Positions 1-5,220 of a stretch of 5,436 bases of DNA are shown here, one piece after another. The notes beneath the pieces are model-generated. The model did not search any database and was not told the origin of the DNA. It saw only the letters and a program-made list of their open reading frames with translations. Source of the DNA: Mariprofundaceae bacterium (GTDB taxonomy: Bacteria; Pseudomonadota; Zetaproteobacteria; Mariprofundales; Mariprofundaceae); assembly GCA_030950825.1 (NCBI GenBank), contig JAUZQT010000029.1, positions 1 through 5,436 on the forward strand. The letters run 5' to 3'. Each line of letters opens with the position of its first letter. The first letter of the stretch is position 1. Both the position numbers and the translations under genes were made by a program.

Positions 1-1
1 G

Positions 2-20
2 CACATGATTTTTTCATGTG
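2..20. repeat. short hairpin upstream of ihfA
   Basis: Perfect 7-bp inverted repeat CACATGA/TCATGTG around a five-T loop. It sits at the window edge, so what lies before it is unseen. It could belong to the end of the preceding transcript or to the ihfA leader. No long T-tract follows it directly. Confidence 0.4.
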
Positions 21-23
21 AAT

Positions 24-73
24 GCAGGGTTGAATTATAGCTGCAACTGCTTGTTTTTTTTATTTTTTATTTT
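24..73 (+). terminator. terminator-like hairpin and T-tract in front of ihfA
   Basis: An imperfect stem (GCA-GG-GTTG at 24-32 pairing with CAACTGC at 44-50, GG bulged) is followed by TTG, eight T and further T-rich sequence to position 73. This has the form of an intrinsic terminator, but the stem is weak (7 bp, 11-nt loop). It ends within a few bases of the ihfA ribosome binding site, so it would either end the preceding transcript or act as an attenuator in the ihfA leader. No convincing sigma-70 promoter is visible between it and ihfA. Confidence 0.3.
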
Positions 74-85
74 AAAGAGGGTGAT

Positions 86-370
86 GTGACGAAGGCTGAA
101 ATTGCTAATATTATTTATGAACGTATAGGGCTTTCTAAAAAGGAATCGGCTCAAATTGTTGAAACGGTTCTTAATGAAATGAAGCAGGTTCTTGAAGCAG
201 GTAAAGATGTCAAGCTGTCTGGCTTTGGGCACTTTATGATTCGTGAAAAAAATGCTCGCAGAGGGCGCAACCCTAAGACAGGTGGAGACATTACGATTGA
301 GCCGCGCCGGGTTGTGACATTTCGTGCCAGTCAGTTATTGAAAGAAAAAATAACTGAGGGTAGTGAGTGA
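86..370 (+). CDS. ihfA: integration host factor alpha subunit
   Basis: Encodes 94 residues of the HU/IHF family, a nucleoid protein that as a heterodimer with IHF beta binds specific DNA sites and bends them sharply for replication, recombination and transcription. The N-terminal helices (about 1-40) form the dimer body. VKLSGFGHF (42-50) is the family core strand. The beta-arm carries GRNPKTG with the DNA-intercalating proline at 63, followed by IEPRRVVTF. The GRNPKTGxDI and RRVVTFR signature matches IHF alpha rather than HU. The start is GTG with an excellent AGAGG at 76-80, five bases away; no in-frame ATG lies upstream, and the ATG at 84 is in another frame. Length is close to E. coli IHF alpha (99 residues). 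The stop codon abuts the merR start, so the two are probably co-transcribed. In many gammaproteobacteria pheST lies just upstream, outside this window. Confidence 0.96.
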   Translation: MTKAEIANIIYERIGLSKKESAQIVETVLNEMKQVLEAGKDVKLSGFGHFMIREKNARRGRNPKTGGDITIEPRRVVTFRASQLLKEKITEGSE

Positions 371-377
371 GTGAGTG
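362..377 (+). repeat. tetranucleotide repeat (AGTG)x4 across the ihfA stop and merR start
   Basis: Four tandem AGTG units span the last codons of ihfA, its TGA stop (368-370) and the GTG start of the regulator (371-373). The frame of both genes survives loss of one unit: three units would turn the abutting junction into a 4-nt GTGA overlap. The repeat therefore sets the spacing between stop and start. Confidence 0.85.
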
Positions 378-748
378 TACAAGCTAAAGAGCTGATACAT
401 GCTGGAATTCGCGTTCCTGACTTGCCCGACAAAATTTTTTTTTCCATCCGTGAAGTGAGTGACTTGTGTACGATTGAGCCACATGTATTGCGTTATTGGG
501 AGTCTGAATTTAAACATGTCAAGCCTGTTAAAAAAAGTGGCAACCGTCGCTTTTATCGGCATCGTGATGTGTATGCAATATTGCAAATAAAACACCTTTT
601 ATATGATTTAAATTTTACTATTCGCGGTGCAAAAAAACGCATTATGAGTGGTGGTTTGGATGATATTGTCGAACAGCAAGATGTACAGGCATCATTGCGT
701 ATGATTCGAGAGGAATTATTATCCGCGCTTGAAATTTTAGCGGAGTAA
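371..748 (+). CDS. MerR-family transcriptional regulator downstream of ihfA
   Basis: A 125-residue DNA-binding protein. The winged helix-turn-helix runs from about 22 to 92: FFSIREVSDLC (23-33), the recognition helix EPHVLRYWESEF (36-47), the wing SGNRRFY (56-62), then DVYAILQIKHLLYD (66-79) and FTIRGAKKRI (82-91). A short helix (about 103-124) probably makes the dimer. There is no C-terminal effector domain and no metal-binding cysteine pair, so the signal is unknown. It matches the short MerR-like protein found after ihfA in pseudomonads; its targets are not established to my knowledge. The GTG start abuts the ihfA stop, with GAGGG at 356-360 ten bases away, inside ihfA. A run of nine T at 435-443 in codons 22-24 could slip and break the frame. 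Confidence 0.9.
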   Translation: MSVQAKELIHAGIRVPDLPDKIFFSIREVSDLCTIEPHVLRYWESEFKHVKPVKKSGNRRFYRHRDVYAILQIKHLLYDLNFTIRGAKKRIMSGGLDDIVEQQDVQASLRMIREELLSALEILAE

Positions 749-764
749 CGTCACATTGAATAAA

Positions 765-841
765 CGGGACGTAGCGCAGCTTGGTAGCGCACCACACTGG
801 GGGTGTGGTGGTCGGAGGTTCAAATCCTCTCGTCCCGACCA
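765..841 (+). tRNA. tRNA-Pro (anticodon GGG)
   Basis: A complete 77-nt cloverleaf: acceptor CGGGACG pairs with CGTCCCG, then discriminator A and an encoded CCA at 839-841. The D-arm holds AGCGCAGCTTGGTAGCGC. The anticodon stem CCACA/TGTGG holds loop CTGGGGG, giving anticodon GGG, which reads CCC and CCU. The T-arm is GGAGG-TTCAAAT-CCTCT. The sequence closely resembles E. coli proL. It begins 16 bp after the merR stop with no room for its own promoter in the gap, so it is either processed from the ihfA-merR transcript or driven from inside merR. tRNA 3' ends are common integration sites, but no integrase or duplicated 3' end is seen here. Confidence 0.97.
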
Positions 842-859
842 TTCTTCGTATAGTTTTTT

Positions 860-883
860 GATACCGATATTGATAGTGGTATC
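860..883. repeat. hairpin between tRNA-Pro and pcm
   Basis: GATACC at 860-865 pairs with GGTATC at 878-883, and a G-T pair plus two more pairs extend the stem to a TTGA loop. Six T lie directly before it rather than after it, so it is not a standard terminator on either strand. It ends 15 bases before the pcm start, next to the weak GAAG ribosome binding site, and could influence pcm translation or mark the 3' end of the tRNA precursor. Confidence 0.45.
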
Positions 884-898
884 TGAAGTGATTGTTTT

Positions 899-1558
899 GT
901 GAAAATTCAACGTAAGCAAAGCTTGTCTTTTGAGCGGCCACGCCGTCGTATGGTTGAAGAGCAGTTGATTCCGAGAGGGGTTTCTGACACTCGGGTTTTG
1001 CAAGCCATGGCGACTGTGCCAAGGCATATGTTTGTGGATGCTGCTTTGATAGGTTATGCATACCAAGACTCTTCGCTGCCTATTGGCGAAGGGCAGACGA
1101 TTTCTCAGCCATTTATGGTGGCTCGTATGTCCGAATTACTATCGCTTCAAGGCCATGAACGCGTGTTGGAAATTGGTACAGGTTGTGGTTATCAAACAGC
1201 AGTATTATCACGCTTATGCCAGCGAGTTTATAGTATTGAACGTATCCCTACATTACACACCAAAGCGCGCCAGAATCTACGCCAAGCACGCCATGCCAAT
1301 GTGATGCTAAAGTGTGGTGATGGCTTGCTTGGATGGGATGAATATGCACCTTTTGATGCCATTATTGTCACAGCTGGCGGTTTTGCGTCAGATATATGGA
1401 TGCAGCAGCTTTGTGAAGGGGGCGTTTTGTTGATGCCTGAAGGTGAGCATGGCTCACACCGCTTGGTTCGCCGTCGAAAGTTGCATGAGGGTGTTGAGGA
1501 AGAATATCTGGATACCTGCACATTTGTGCCATTGTTGAAAGGGGAGTTAAGGCGGTGA
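899..1558 (+). CDS. pcm: protein-L-isoaspartate O-methyltransferase
   Basis: A 219-residue cytoplasmic repair enzyme that uses S-adenosylmethionine to methylate isoaspartyl residues in damaged proteins, starting their return to aspartate. Family signatures appear in order: RRRMVEEQL (15-23), GEGQTISQPFMVARM (63-77) with the conserved serine at 69, the SAM-binding VLEIGTGCGYQTAVL (89-103), YSIERI (111-116), FDAIIVTA (152-159), and the C-terminal FVPLLKGEL (209-217). The GTG at 899 is chosen because arginines before MVEEQL are conserved in many family members, although the ribosome binding site (GAAG at 885-888) is poor. An in-frame ATG at 950 matches the E. coli start and is the alternative. 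The gene ends inside the start codon of the next one (GTGA overlap). In enterobacteria pcm lies between surE and nlpD; here surE is absent and a tRNA precedes it. Confidence 0.95.
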   Translation: MKIQRKQSLSFERPRRRMVEEQLIPRGVSDTRVLQAMATVPRHMFVDAALIGYAYQDSSLPIGEGQTISQPFMVARMSELLSLQGHERVLEIGTGCGYQTAVLSRLCQRVYSIERIPTLHTKARQNLRQARHANVMLKCGDGLLGWDEYAPFDAIIVTAGGFASDIWMQQLCEGGVLLMPEGEHGSHRLVRRRKLHEGVEEEYLDTCTFVPLLKGELRR

Positions 1559-2172
1559 TAAAATCAGAAGCAGCTGTCGTGAAAGAGTCATGGTTACGTC
1601 GGAGTTACCATTGGACACTTGCTTGGGCAGCACACCCACAGGCAAAATGGGCATTGTTTTTTATTGCCCTGATTGAAGCCAGTATTTTTCCTATTCCACC
1701 AGATATTTTGTTGTTGGCTTTGGCTTTGGGGAGGCCAGATCTTGCCCTTCGGTTTGCTGCAATCTGTACTGCGGGGTCAACTGTAGGCGCCATACTGGGT
1801 TATTTGATAGGTATGTTGTTATTTGCCAGTGTCGCTGAACCTGTATTACAATTTTATGGTGCGATGGAACAATTTCATAAAGTTGAAGGACTATTTCTTG
1901 AGTGGGGTTTGATATTGGTCTTGGTGGCAGGATTTTCACCGATACCATTCAAAGTGATCACCATTGCAGCTGGGGCATTTGGGCTACCTTTTATCGGCTT
2001 TGTTGCTGCCGCACTGATATCCAGAGGTACCCGTTTCTTCTTGGAAGGTGGTATTTTGCGGTGGGGTGGGGAAAGGCTGCGAGCTTGGGTGGAAAAATAT
2101 TTTGAATGGGCGACATTGGGTATTGCAGTATTGGTTGTTTTAGGCTTTTTGAGCTTATGGCTGCTAAAATGA
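1555..2172 (+). CDS. YqaA/DedA-like (VTT/SNARE-associated) inner-membrane protein
   Basis: A 205-residue polytopic membrane protein. A short cytoplasmic N-terminus is followed by hydrophobic segments at about 31-58, 66-92, 117-132, 134-155 and 185-204. Conserved family features are the acidic-proline motif EASIFPIPPD (41-50), the glycine-rich GSTVGAILGYLIG (74-86), the re-entrant-type AGFSPIPFKV (125-134) and SRGTRFF (156-162). The repeated FPIPPD/SPIPFK pair is typical of the VTT superfamily. DedA relatives are linked to undecaprenyl-phosphate or phospholipid translocation and to envelope integrity, but the substrate of the YqaA branch is unproven. The GTG start overlaps the pcm stop by four bases, with AGGGGAG just upstream, indicating translational coupling. 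Position between pcm and nlpD is consistent with an envelope-related role. Confidence 0.88.
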   Translation: MIKSEAAVVKESWLRRSYHWTLAWAAHPQAKWALFFIALIEASIFPIPPDILLLALALGRPDLALRFAAICTAGSTVGAILGYLIGMLLFASVAEPVLQFYGAMEQFHKVEGLFLEWGLILVLVAGFSPIPFKVITIAAGAFGLPFIGFVAAALISRGTRFFLEGGILRWGGERLRAWVEKYFEWATLGIAVLVVLGFLSLWLLK

Positions 2173-2234
2173 AGCCAAGAATGATGCTTTCTCTATTGAT
2201 TTGTAAGGCTTATTTGTAACAGGGTGTGAAATTT

Positions 2235-2984
2235 ATGTGCCTTCGGTTGAACTATTTGATACTTGTTTTTTCACTGCTTCTTTTTGCGGGCTGTGTTAAG
2301 ACGGAACTGCCTGTAACAGGTCAAGTTATAAAAAAAAATAGCTCAAACGCTTCACGCTCAGTTAGTTATACCGTTCATTCAGGGGATACCTTGTATCGAA
2401 TAGGCAAGCGTTTTGGTATTGCGTATAAAACATTGGCACGAAACAACCATATTAGGCCGCCTTATATTATTTATACGGGTCAACGAATTTATTTGAAAGG
2501 TACGGTACCGCGTTCACGCCAATTACCGCTGGTACGCCATAAACATACACCGAAAACTACACGGAAAAAACATTCGACAAGAAAAGTAGCAAGAAACGTG
2601 AAATCATTGAACTTTCGCTGGCCTGTCAAAGGGGTATTAACAAGTCGTTTTGGTCGCCGAGGAAGCCGCATGCATGATGGTATTGATATTGGTGCCAAAG
2701 AAGGGACTCCTATTTATGCAGTCTTAGCGGGAGAAATAGTTTTATCCAATCAGCGCCTGTCTGGTTATGGTCGAATGGTTATGATTCGCCACCGTCATGA
2801 CTTATTTACAGTGTATGCACATAATCAACGTAATTTGGTGCGCAAAGGGGATACAGTAAAAAAAGGCGATATTATTGCTCGTGTGGGGCATACAGGTAGG
2901 GCAACAGGTTCGCATCTACATTTTGAAGTGAGGCGGGCAGCGACAGCCGTTGATCCTTTGGTTTATTTGCCAAAAAGACATTAG
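2235..2984 (+). CDS. nlpD: NlpD-like lipoprotein: LysM plus M23 peptidase domain
   Basis: A 249-residue envelope lipoprotein. Its signal peptide (1-19) ends in LLLFAG with lipid-modified Cys20. A LysM domain at 45-88 (YTVHSGDTLYRIGKRF...IYTGQRIYL) binds peptidoglycan. A basic linker (about 93-122) leads to an M23/LytM domain (about 128-249). Family members control amidases or cut peptidoglycan cross-links during cell separation. Here the zinc ligands H147, D151 and H229 are present (HDGID, SHLHFE), with catalytic-type H196 (YAH) and H227, whereas E. coli NlpD has lost them. ATG 2235 is chosen because AGGG at 2221-2224 lies ten bases away; GTG 2226 in the same frame would add three residues but sits one base from AGGG. 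The gene follows the YqaA-like gene by 62 bp. A run of nine A (2330-2338) lies in the linker after the lipid anchor. No rpoS follows. Confidence 0.9.
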   Translation: MCLRLNYLILVFSLLLFAGCVKTELPVTGQVIKKNSSNASRSVSYTVHSGDTLYRIGKRFGIAYKTLARNNHIRPPYIIYTGQRIYLKGTVPRSRQLPLVRHKHTPKTTRKKHSTRKVARNVKSLNFRWPVKGVLTSRFGRRGSRMHDGIDIGAKEGTPIYAVLAGEIVLSNQRLSGYGRMVMIRHRHDLFTVYAHNQRNLVRKGDTVKKGDIIARVGHTGRATGSHLHFEVRRAATAVDPLVYLPKRH

Positions 2985-2990
2985 ACATCA

Positions 2991-3620
2991 TTATTTTGCT
3001 TGCCAACTGGTAATAGCCTTGATGTATTCAGTCTGCTCTTTAAGTTTTTCTACATCAGGAATAAAAACACCCATATTGGAAGTGCTCAAATGTTCGAGCC
3101 AACCAGCCAAAAATTGCAAATAGGTATTGCACATCAGTTCATTATTTAAAATAGCCTGTTCACCAATGTAATCACCACTTGAGGCAATCTCGCCACGCAC
3201 GGCAATATCAAGGTTGCCAATGATTTTGCTGTTATTGGCATCGATTGCTTTGAATTGGCCTGCGACATTAAGGTAAATGAGCCAAGCCGTACCTGGTTCA
3301 AGTGCAGCGGTGGTGTGTAGCATTTGATCTTTATTTGGCAGAGAAGCTGCTGACAGCCGATGCAACACGGCATGCGCAAAAACACCTCGCATCAAAAAAT
3401 CAAACATGCCAGCTTTGTTTTTGGCGATTAAACCAAGCTCTTTATCTTTTTCCATGCGCCTACCAGCCCAGTCTTCGGCAAGTGTTTTGCTTGTGATATG
3501 GGCATCATGTTTTTTTAATGCTTCGGCATACATACATGCGCGCCATGTACCATCGTCTTGCAAGCGCCATGCCTTATCCCCAGCTGGAGATAAGGCATCG
3601 ATAGAGAAGTTAATATTCAT
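2991..3620 (-). CDS. unrecognised 209-residue cytoplasmic protein, coupled to rnd
   Basis: I do not recognise this family. The product is a soluble-looking 209-residue protein with no signal peptide, membrane segment or cysteine-based metal site. It is rich in alanine and leucine. The N-terminal part (1-60) has WRLQDDGTWRACMYAEAL; the middle (70-145) alternates helix-like stretches with short strands (GTAWLIYLNVAGQFKAID, IGNLDIAVRGEI); the C-terminus is helical with a charged tail. The reading frame is convincing: it starts at an ATG that overlaps the rnd stop by four bases (ATGA), so it is very probably translated by coupling, and no large competing frame is credible. Codons 8-17 are built from a 30-bp palindrome. 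The gene runs toward nlpD, with 6 bp between the stop codons. A role near RNA processing is only a guess from its partner. Confidence 0.75.
   Translation of the reverse strand: MNINFSIDALSPAGDKAWRLQDDGTWRACMYAEALKKHDAHITSKTLAEDWAGRRMEKDKELGLIAKNKAGMFDFLMRGVFAHAVLHRLSAASLPNKDQMLHTTAALEPGTAWLIYLNVAGQFKAIDANNSKIIGNLDIAVRGEIASSGDYIGEQAILNNELMCNTYLQFLAGWLEHLSTSNMGVFIPDVEKLKEQTEYIKAITSWQAK
3569..3598. repeat. 30-bp near-perfect palindrome inside a coding start
   Basis: Arms ATGCCTTATC (3569-3578) and GATAAGGCAT (3589-3598) are perfect complements. Between them the centre CCAGCTGG (3580-3587) is itself palindromic, so 14 of 15 arm positions pair, with only 3579/3588 mismatched. It lies about 20-50 bases after the start of the minus-strand hypothetical gene and encodes its residues DALSPAGDKA. 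Confidence 0.9.
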
Positions 3621-4810
3621 GGTTGCCTCTGTTTCTTAATAATGGGGTTGCCAGTGCTTGGGTCAATGCATAATGAAATGCAGCCGTGTAATAAGTGCAA
3701 TAAATCTTCACCCACAAGACCCCGTCGCCAGCCTTGTAGGCAAGCAAGGTCAGGTTCGGGTAATTTGCAGAGTTTGCCCCATGAGGCTAAATCAGCAAGC
3801 TCACCTTTACTGCTTAAGATACTGGCGGAAATATCACCTGATTCAGCCTTGAGACGTAGCAGCGTATCAAGTAATTCTAAACGTAAATCAGTGCCAGTAG
3901 TATGGTGATTCCGTCGATGTGGTTCTGGGCATTCGTTTTCGGGTATGTTTCTTCCCTGTTGCCATGTGCGAATCAGGTCATCACCAAAGCGGCGAACAGT
4001 TCCTTGTGCGAGGCCACGAATACGCTTGAGAATATCAATATCTAAGGCATCGCGGCGCGAAATTTCAAGCAAAGGCTCATCAGCAATCAGACGACGACGT
4101 GGGATATTGCGTTGGGTGGCCTGTTGCTCGCGCCAAGTTGCTAATTCGCGTAATATAGCCAAGGCAGGCCCTTTGAGTCGGTTGGCACCCTTGACGCGCC
4201 ATAACAGGGCATTGTGATCTTGTTGGTAGGTTGCAAGATCACATAGTTTAAATTGCTCTTCCTGGAGCCAATCAAGGCGCCCGCGTGCTTCCAAACGCTC
4301 TGTTAAATGTTGGTAAATTGGCATTAACCAAATCACATCATCGGCCGCATAATCGAGCTGCTTTTGACGCAAAGGGCGCGAAACCCAATCGCTAAAGGAT
4401 TCTTGTTTGGCGAGCTCTTTTTTTGCAATGCGTTGCACCAGATTGCCAAAACCAATTTGTTGCCCCAGCCCCAACAAGGCAGCTGCAACTTGGGTATCGA
4501 ACACAGGTAATGGAAGTCTTCCTGATTCATTTAAAATAATTTCCAAATCTTGCCGACCTGCATGAAACACTTTTAAAATATTTGGATTGCAAAGCACATC
4601 CCAGATAGGCGTTAAATCCTTCAAAGCGATGGGATCAATAAGCCAACATTGTTGATCACCATAAATTTGTAGCAGTGCAAACTCTGGGTAATAGGTGGTT
4701 TCACGGTGAAATTCAGTATCAACGGCTAGCACTGAGCACTTGCTCAGGTGCGCACAAGCGTTGATTAAGTTTGCAGGCGTATCAATGTAGGTGTATGAGT
4801 TTTGGGGCAT
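3617..4810 (-). CDS. rnd: ribonuclease D
   Basis: A 397-residue 3'-5' exoribonuclease that trims 3' ends of tRNA precursors and other small RNAs. The DEDDy nuclease domain covers about 1-180: AVDTEFHRE gives metal ligands D31 and E33, HAGRQDLE gives D88, and YAADD gives Y154 and D158. The first HRDC domain runs about 208-282 and a second HRDC-like region about 298-380, the arrangement known from E. coli RNase D (375 residues). The ATG at 4810 is preferred; an in-frame TTG at 4816 adds two residues. Neither has a good Shine-Dalgarno sequence, and a short hairpin lies in the leader. It is the first gene of a two-gene minus-strand operon. The enzyme may act on precursors such as the nearby tRNA-Pro, although an encoded CCA reduces what must be trimmed. 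Confidence 0.95.
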   Translation of the reverse strand: MPQNSYTYIDTPANLINACAHLSKCSVLAVDTEFHRETTYYPEFALLQIYGDQQCWLIDPIALKDLTPIWDVLCNPNILKVFHAGRQDLEIILNESGRLPLPVFDTQVAAALLGLGQQIGFGNLVQRIAKKELAKQESFSDWVSRPLRQKQLDYAADDVIWLMPIYQHLTERLEARGRLDWLQEEQFKLCDLATYQQDHNALLWRVKGANRLKGPALAILRELATWREQQATQRNIPRRRLIADEPLLEISRRDALDIDILKRIRGLAQGTVRRFGDDLIRTWQQGRNIPENECPEPHRRNHHTTGTDLRLELLDTLLRLKAESGDISASILSSKGELADLASWGKLCKLPEPDLACLQGWRRGLVGEDLLHLLHGCISLCIDPSTGNPIIKKQRQP

Positions 4811-4945
4811 GGGCAAAAGCTAGAAGTTGTTTGCCACTTCGGCAATCAGTTTGATGCAACCCTATTTATCCCATATCACGCATGAACCGCTGTGCTGATT
4901 GATACCGCACGCACCTCATTCACACCTGACAACGACAAAAGGGTA
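4811..4945 (-). promoter_or_regulatory. rnd leader region with small hairpin
   Basis: Non-coding stretch upstream of rnd. It contains a perfect 5-bp hairpin TTGCC-ACTTC-GGCAA at 4831-4845, which in the rnd transcript would sit about 21-35 bases before the ATG. No convincing -35/-10 pair is visible; GATAAAT at about 4865-4871 (minus strand) is the best -10-like string but lacks a -35 partner. No open frame with protein-like content is seen. Confidence 0.35.
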
Positions 4946-4982
4946 GAGTAGAGGGCAAGCACAAGTGCCAGCCCTCTACCCC
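4941..4982 (-). terminator. nested hairpin, possible minus-strand terminator
   Basis: GTAGAGGGC (4948-4956) pairs perfectly with GCCCTCTAC (4971-4979), and within the loop GCAC-AA-GTGC (4959-4968) pairs again. Alternatively GGGTAGAG (4941-4948) pairs with CTCTACCC (4974-4981), after which the minus strand reads TTTT (4940-4937). This would stop transcription entering the rnd region from the right. The right arm also encodes part of the transposase-like remnant, so the structure may instead be a rearrangement scar. Confidence 0.4.
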
Positions 4983-5085
4983 GCAACGCTGACGGAAAGT
5001 AATATTCAATCATGGGTTGAGCGAACGCATTGGATGGTGCGTCACTTTCATCGAAGTTCGTCTGCGGTTGAGGGCGGAATTGTCA
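4947..5085 (+). pseudogene. frameshifted C-terminal remnant of a transposase-like protein (DUF6399-type motif)
   Basis: One frame reads QAQVPALYPATLTE followed by a stretch of about 23 residues, SWVERTHWMVRHF then HRSSSAVEG (up to 5075). To my memory this resembles the RSSSAVEGRNG region of DUF6399 transposase-like proteins. At 5073-5077 one base appears to be missing: reading GAG-GG(-)-CGG-AAT restores EGRN, and the next codon is TGT where the family has glycine. Beyond this the resemblance stops, and 10-15 bases later an inverted repeat begins. The usual several hundred N-terminal residues and the final 80 or so are absent, and a stop codon (TAG 4944-4946) lies just before. This is a non-functional scrap. 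The family name rests on memory of one motif. Confidence 0.5.
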
Positions 5086-5094
5086 ATCAGCATC

Positions 5095-5125
5095 GAATTT
5101 TACTGATTGTAACGGATTCTATTGG
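5095..5125 (-). repeat. inverted repeat arm 1 (candidate right end of a decayed IS)
   Basis: The complement begins CCAATAGAATCCGTTAC and ends AGTAAAATTC. It matches the arm at 5221-5251 at 27 of 31 ungapped positions in opposite orientation. It follows directly on the transposase-like remnant, as expected for the right terminal repeat of that element, whose outer tip would be at 5125. Confidence 0.7.
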
Positions 5126-5220
5126 TAGTAACCCCAACATTTTGAGCTGGTTTGGCAGCATAAAAGGGGGCATTGTATAGTACACCGCACCTTATCAGTG
5201 TATATCAATGGTTTATAAGA
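5126..5220. other. 95-bp spacer with two hairpins
   Basis: Hairpin A at 5132-5169 pairs CCCC, TTTTG and GCTG with CAGC, TAAAA and GGGG, with AACA bulged on the 5' side. Hairpin B at 5172-5209 pairs ATTG, ATA and ACAC with GTGT, ATAT and CAAT, with small bulges. With the flanking 31-bp repeats paired, the whole 157 bases would form a closed stem with two internal hairpins, a three-way junction. No protein-like frame is seen. Confidence 0.45.
5203..5215 (+). promoter_or_regulatory. IHF consensus match next to the IS-like left end
   Basis: TATCAATGGTTTA fits the IHF consensus WATCAANNNNTTR at every fixed position. It lies five bases outside the repeat starting at 5221. IHF sites near the ends of insertion sequences are known in other families (for example IS10 and IS1). 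A chance match is possible in AT-rich DNA. Confidence 0.3.

Noticed and set aside
35..232. Minus-strand frame over the ihfA start
   Set aside because: Shadow of ihfA; lysine-, asparagine- and phenylalanine-rich composition from AT-rich DNA, with no supporting ribosome binding site.
765..841. tRNA 3' end as an integration (att) site
   Set aside because: No integrase gene and no repeated copy of the tRNA 3' end is present in the window.
642..1066. Two long minus-strand frames containing GTRGFEPPTTTPPVWCATKL and GREDLNLRPPHPQCGALPSC
   Set aside because: These are antisense translations of the tRNA-Pro gene and the pcm start, a well-known class of spurious gene calls across tRNA-Pro loci.
2172..2234. 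Promoter for nlpD in the gap after the YqaA-like gene
   Set aside because: AAGCC/GGCTT repeats 30 bases apart and a TTGATT string were seen, but no -10 at a proper distance; read-through from pcm is equally likely.
3406..3639. Plus-strand frame with ALSPAGDKAS, matching the minus-strand gene's own peptide
   Set aside because: The shared peptide arises because the palindrome at 3569-3598 reads almost the same on both strands; the frame opposes the better-supported gene.
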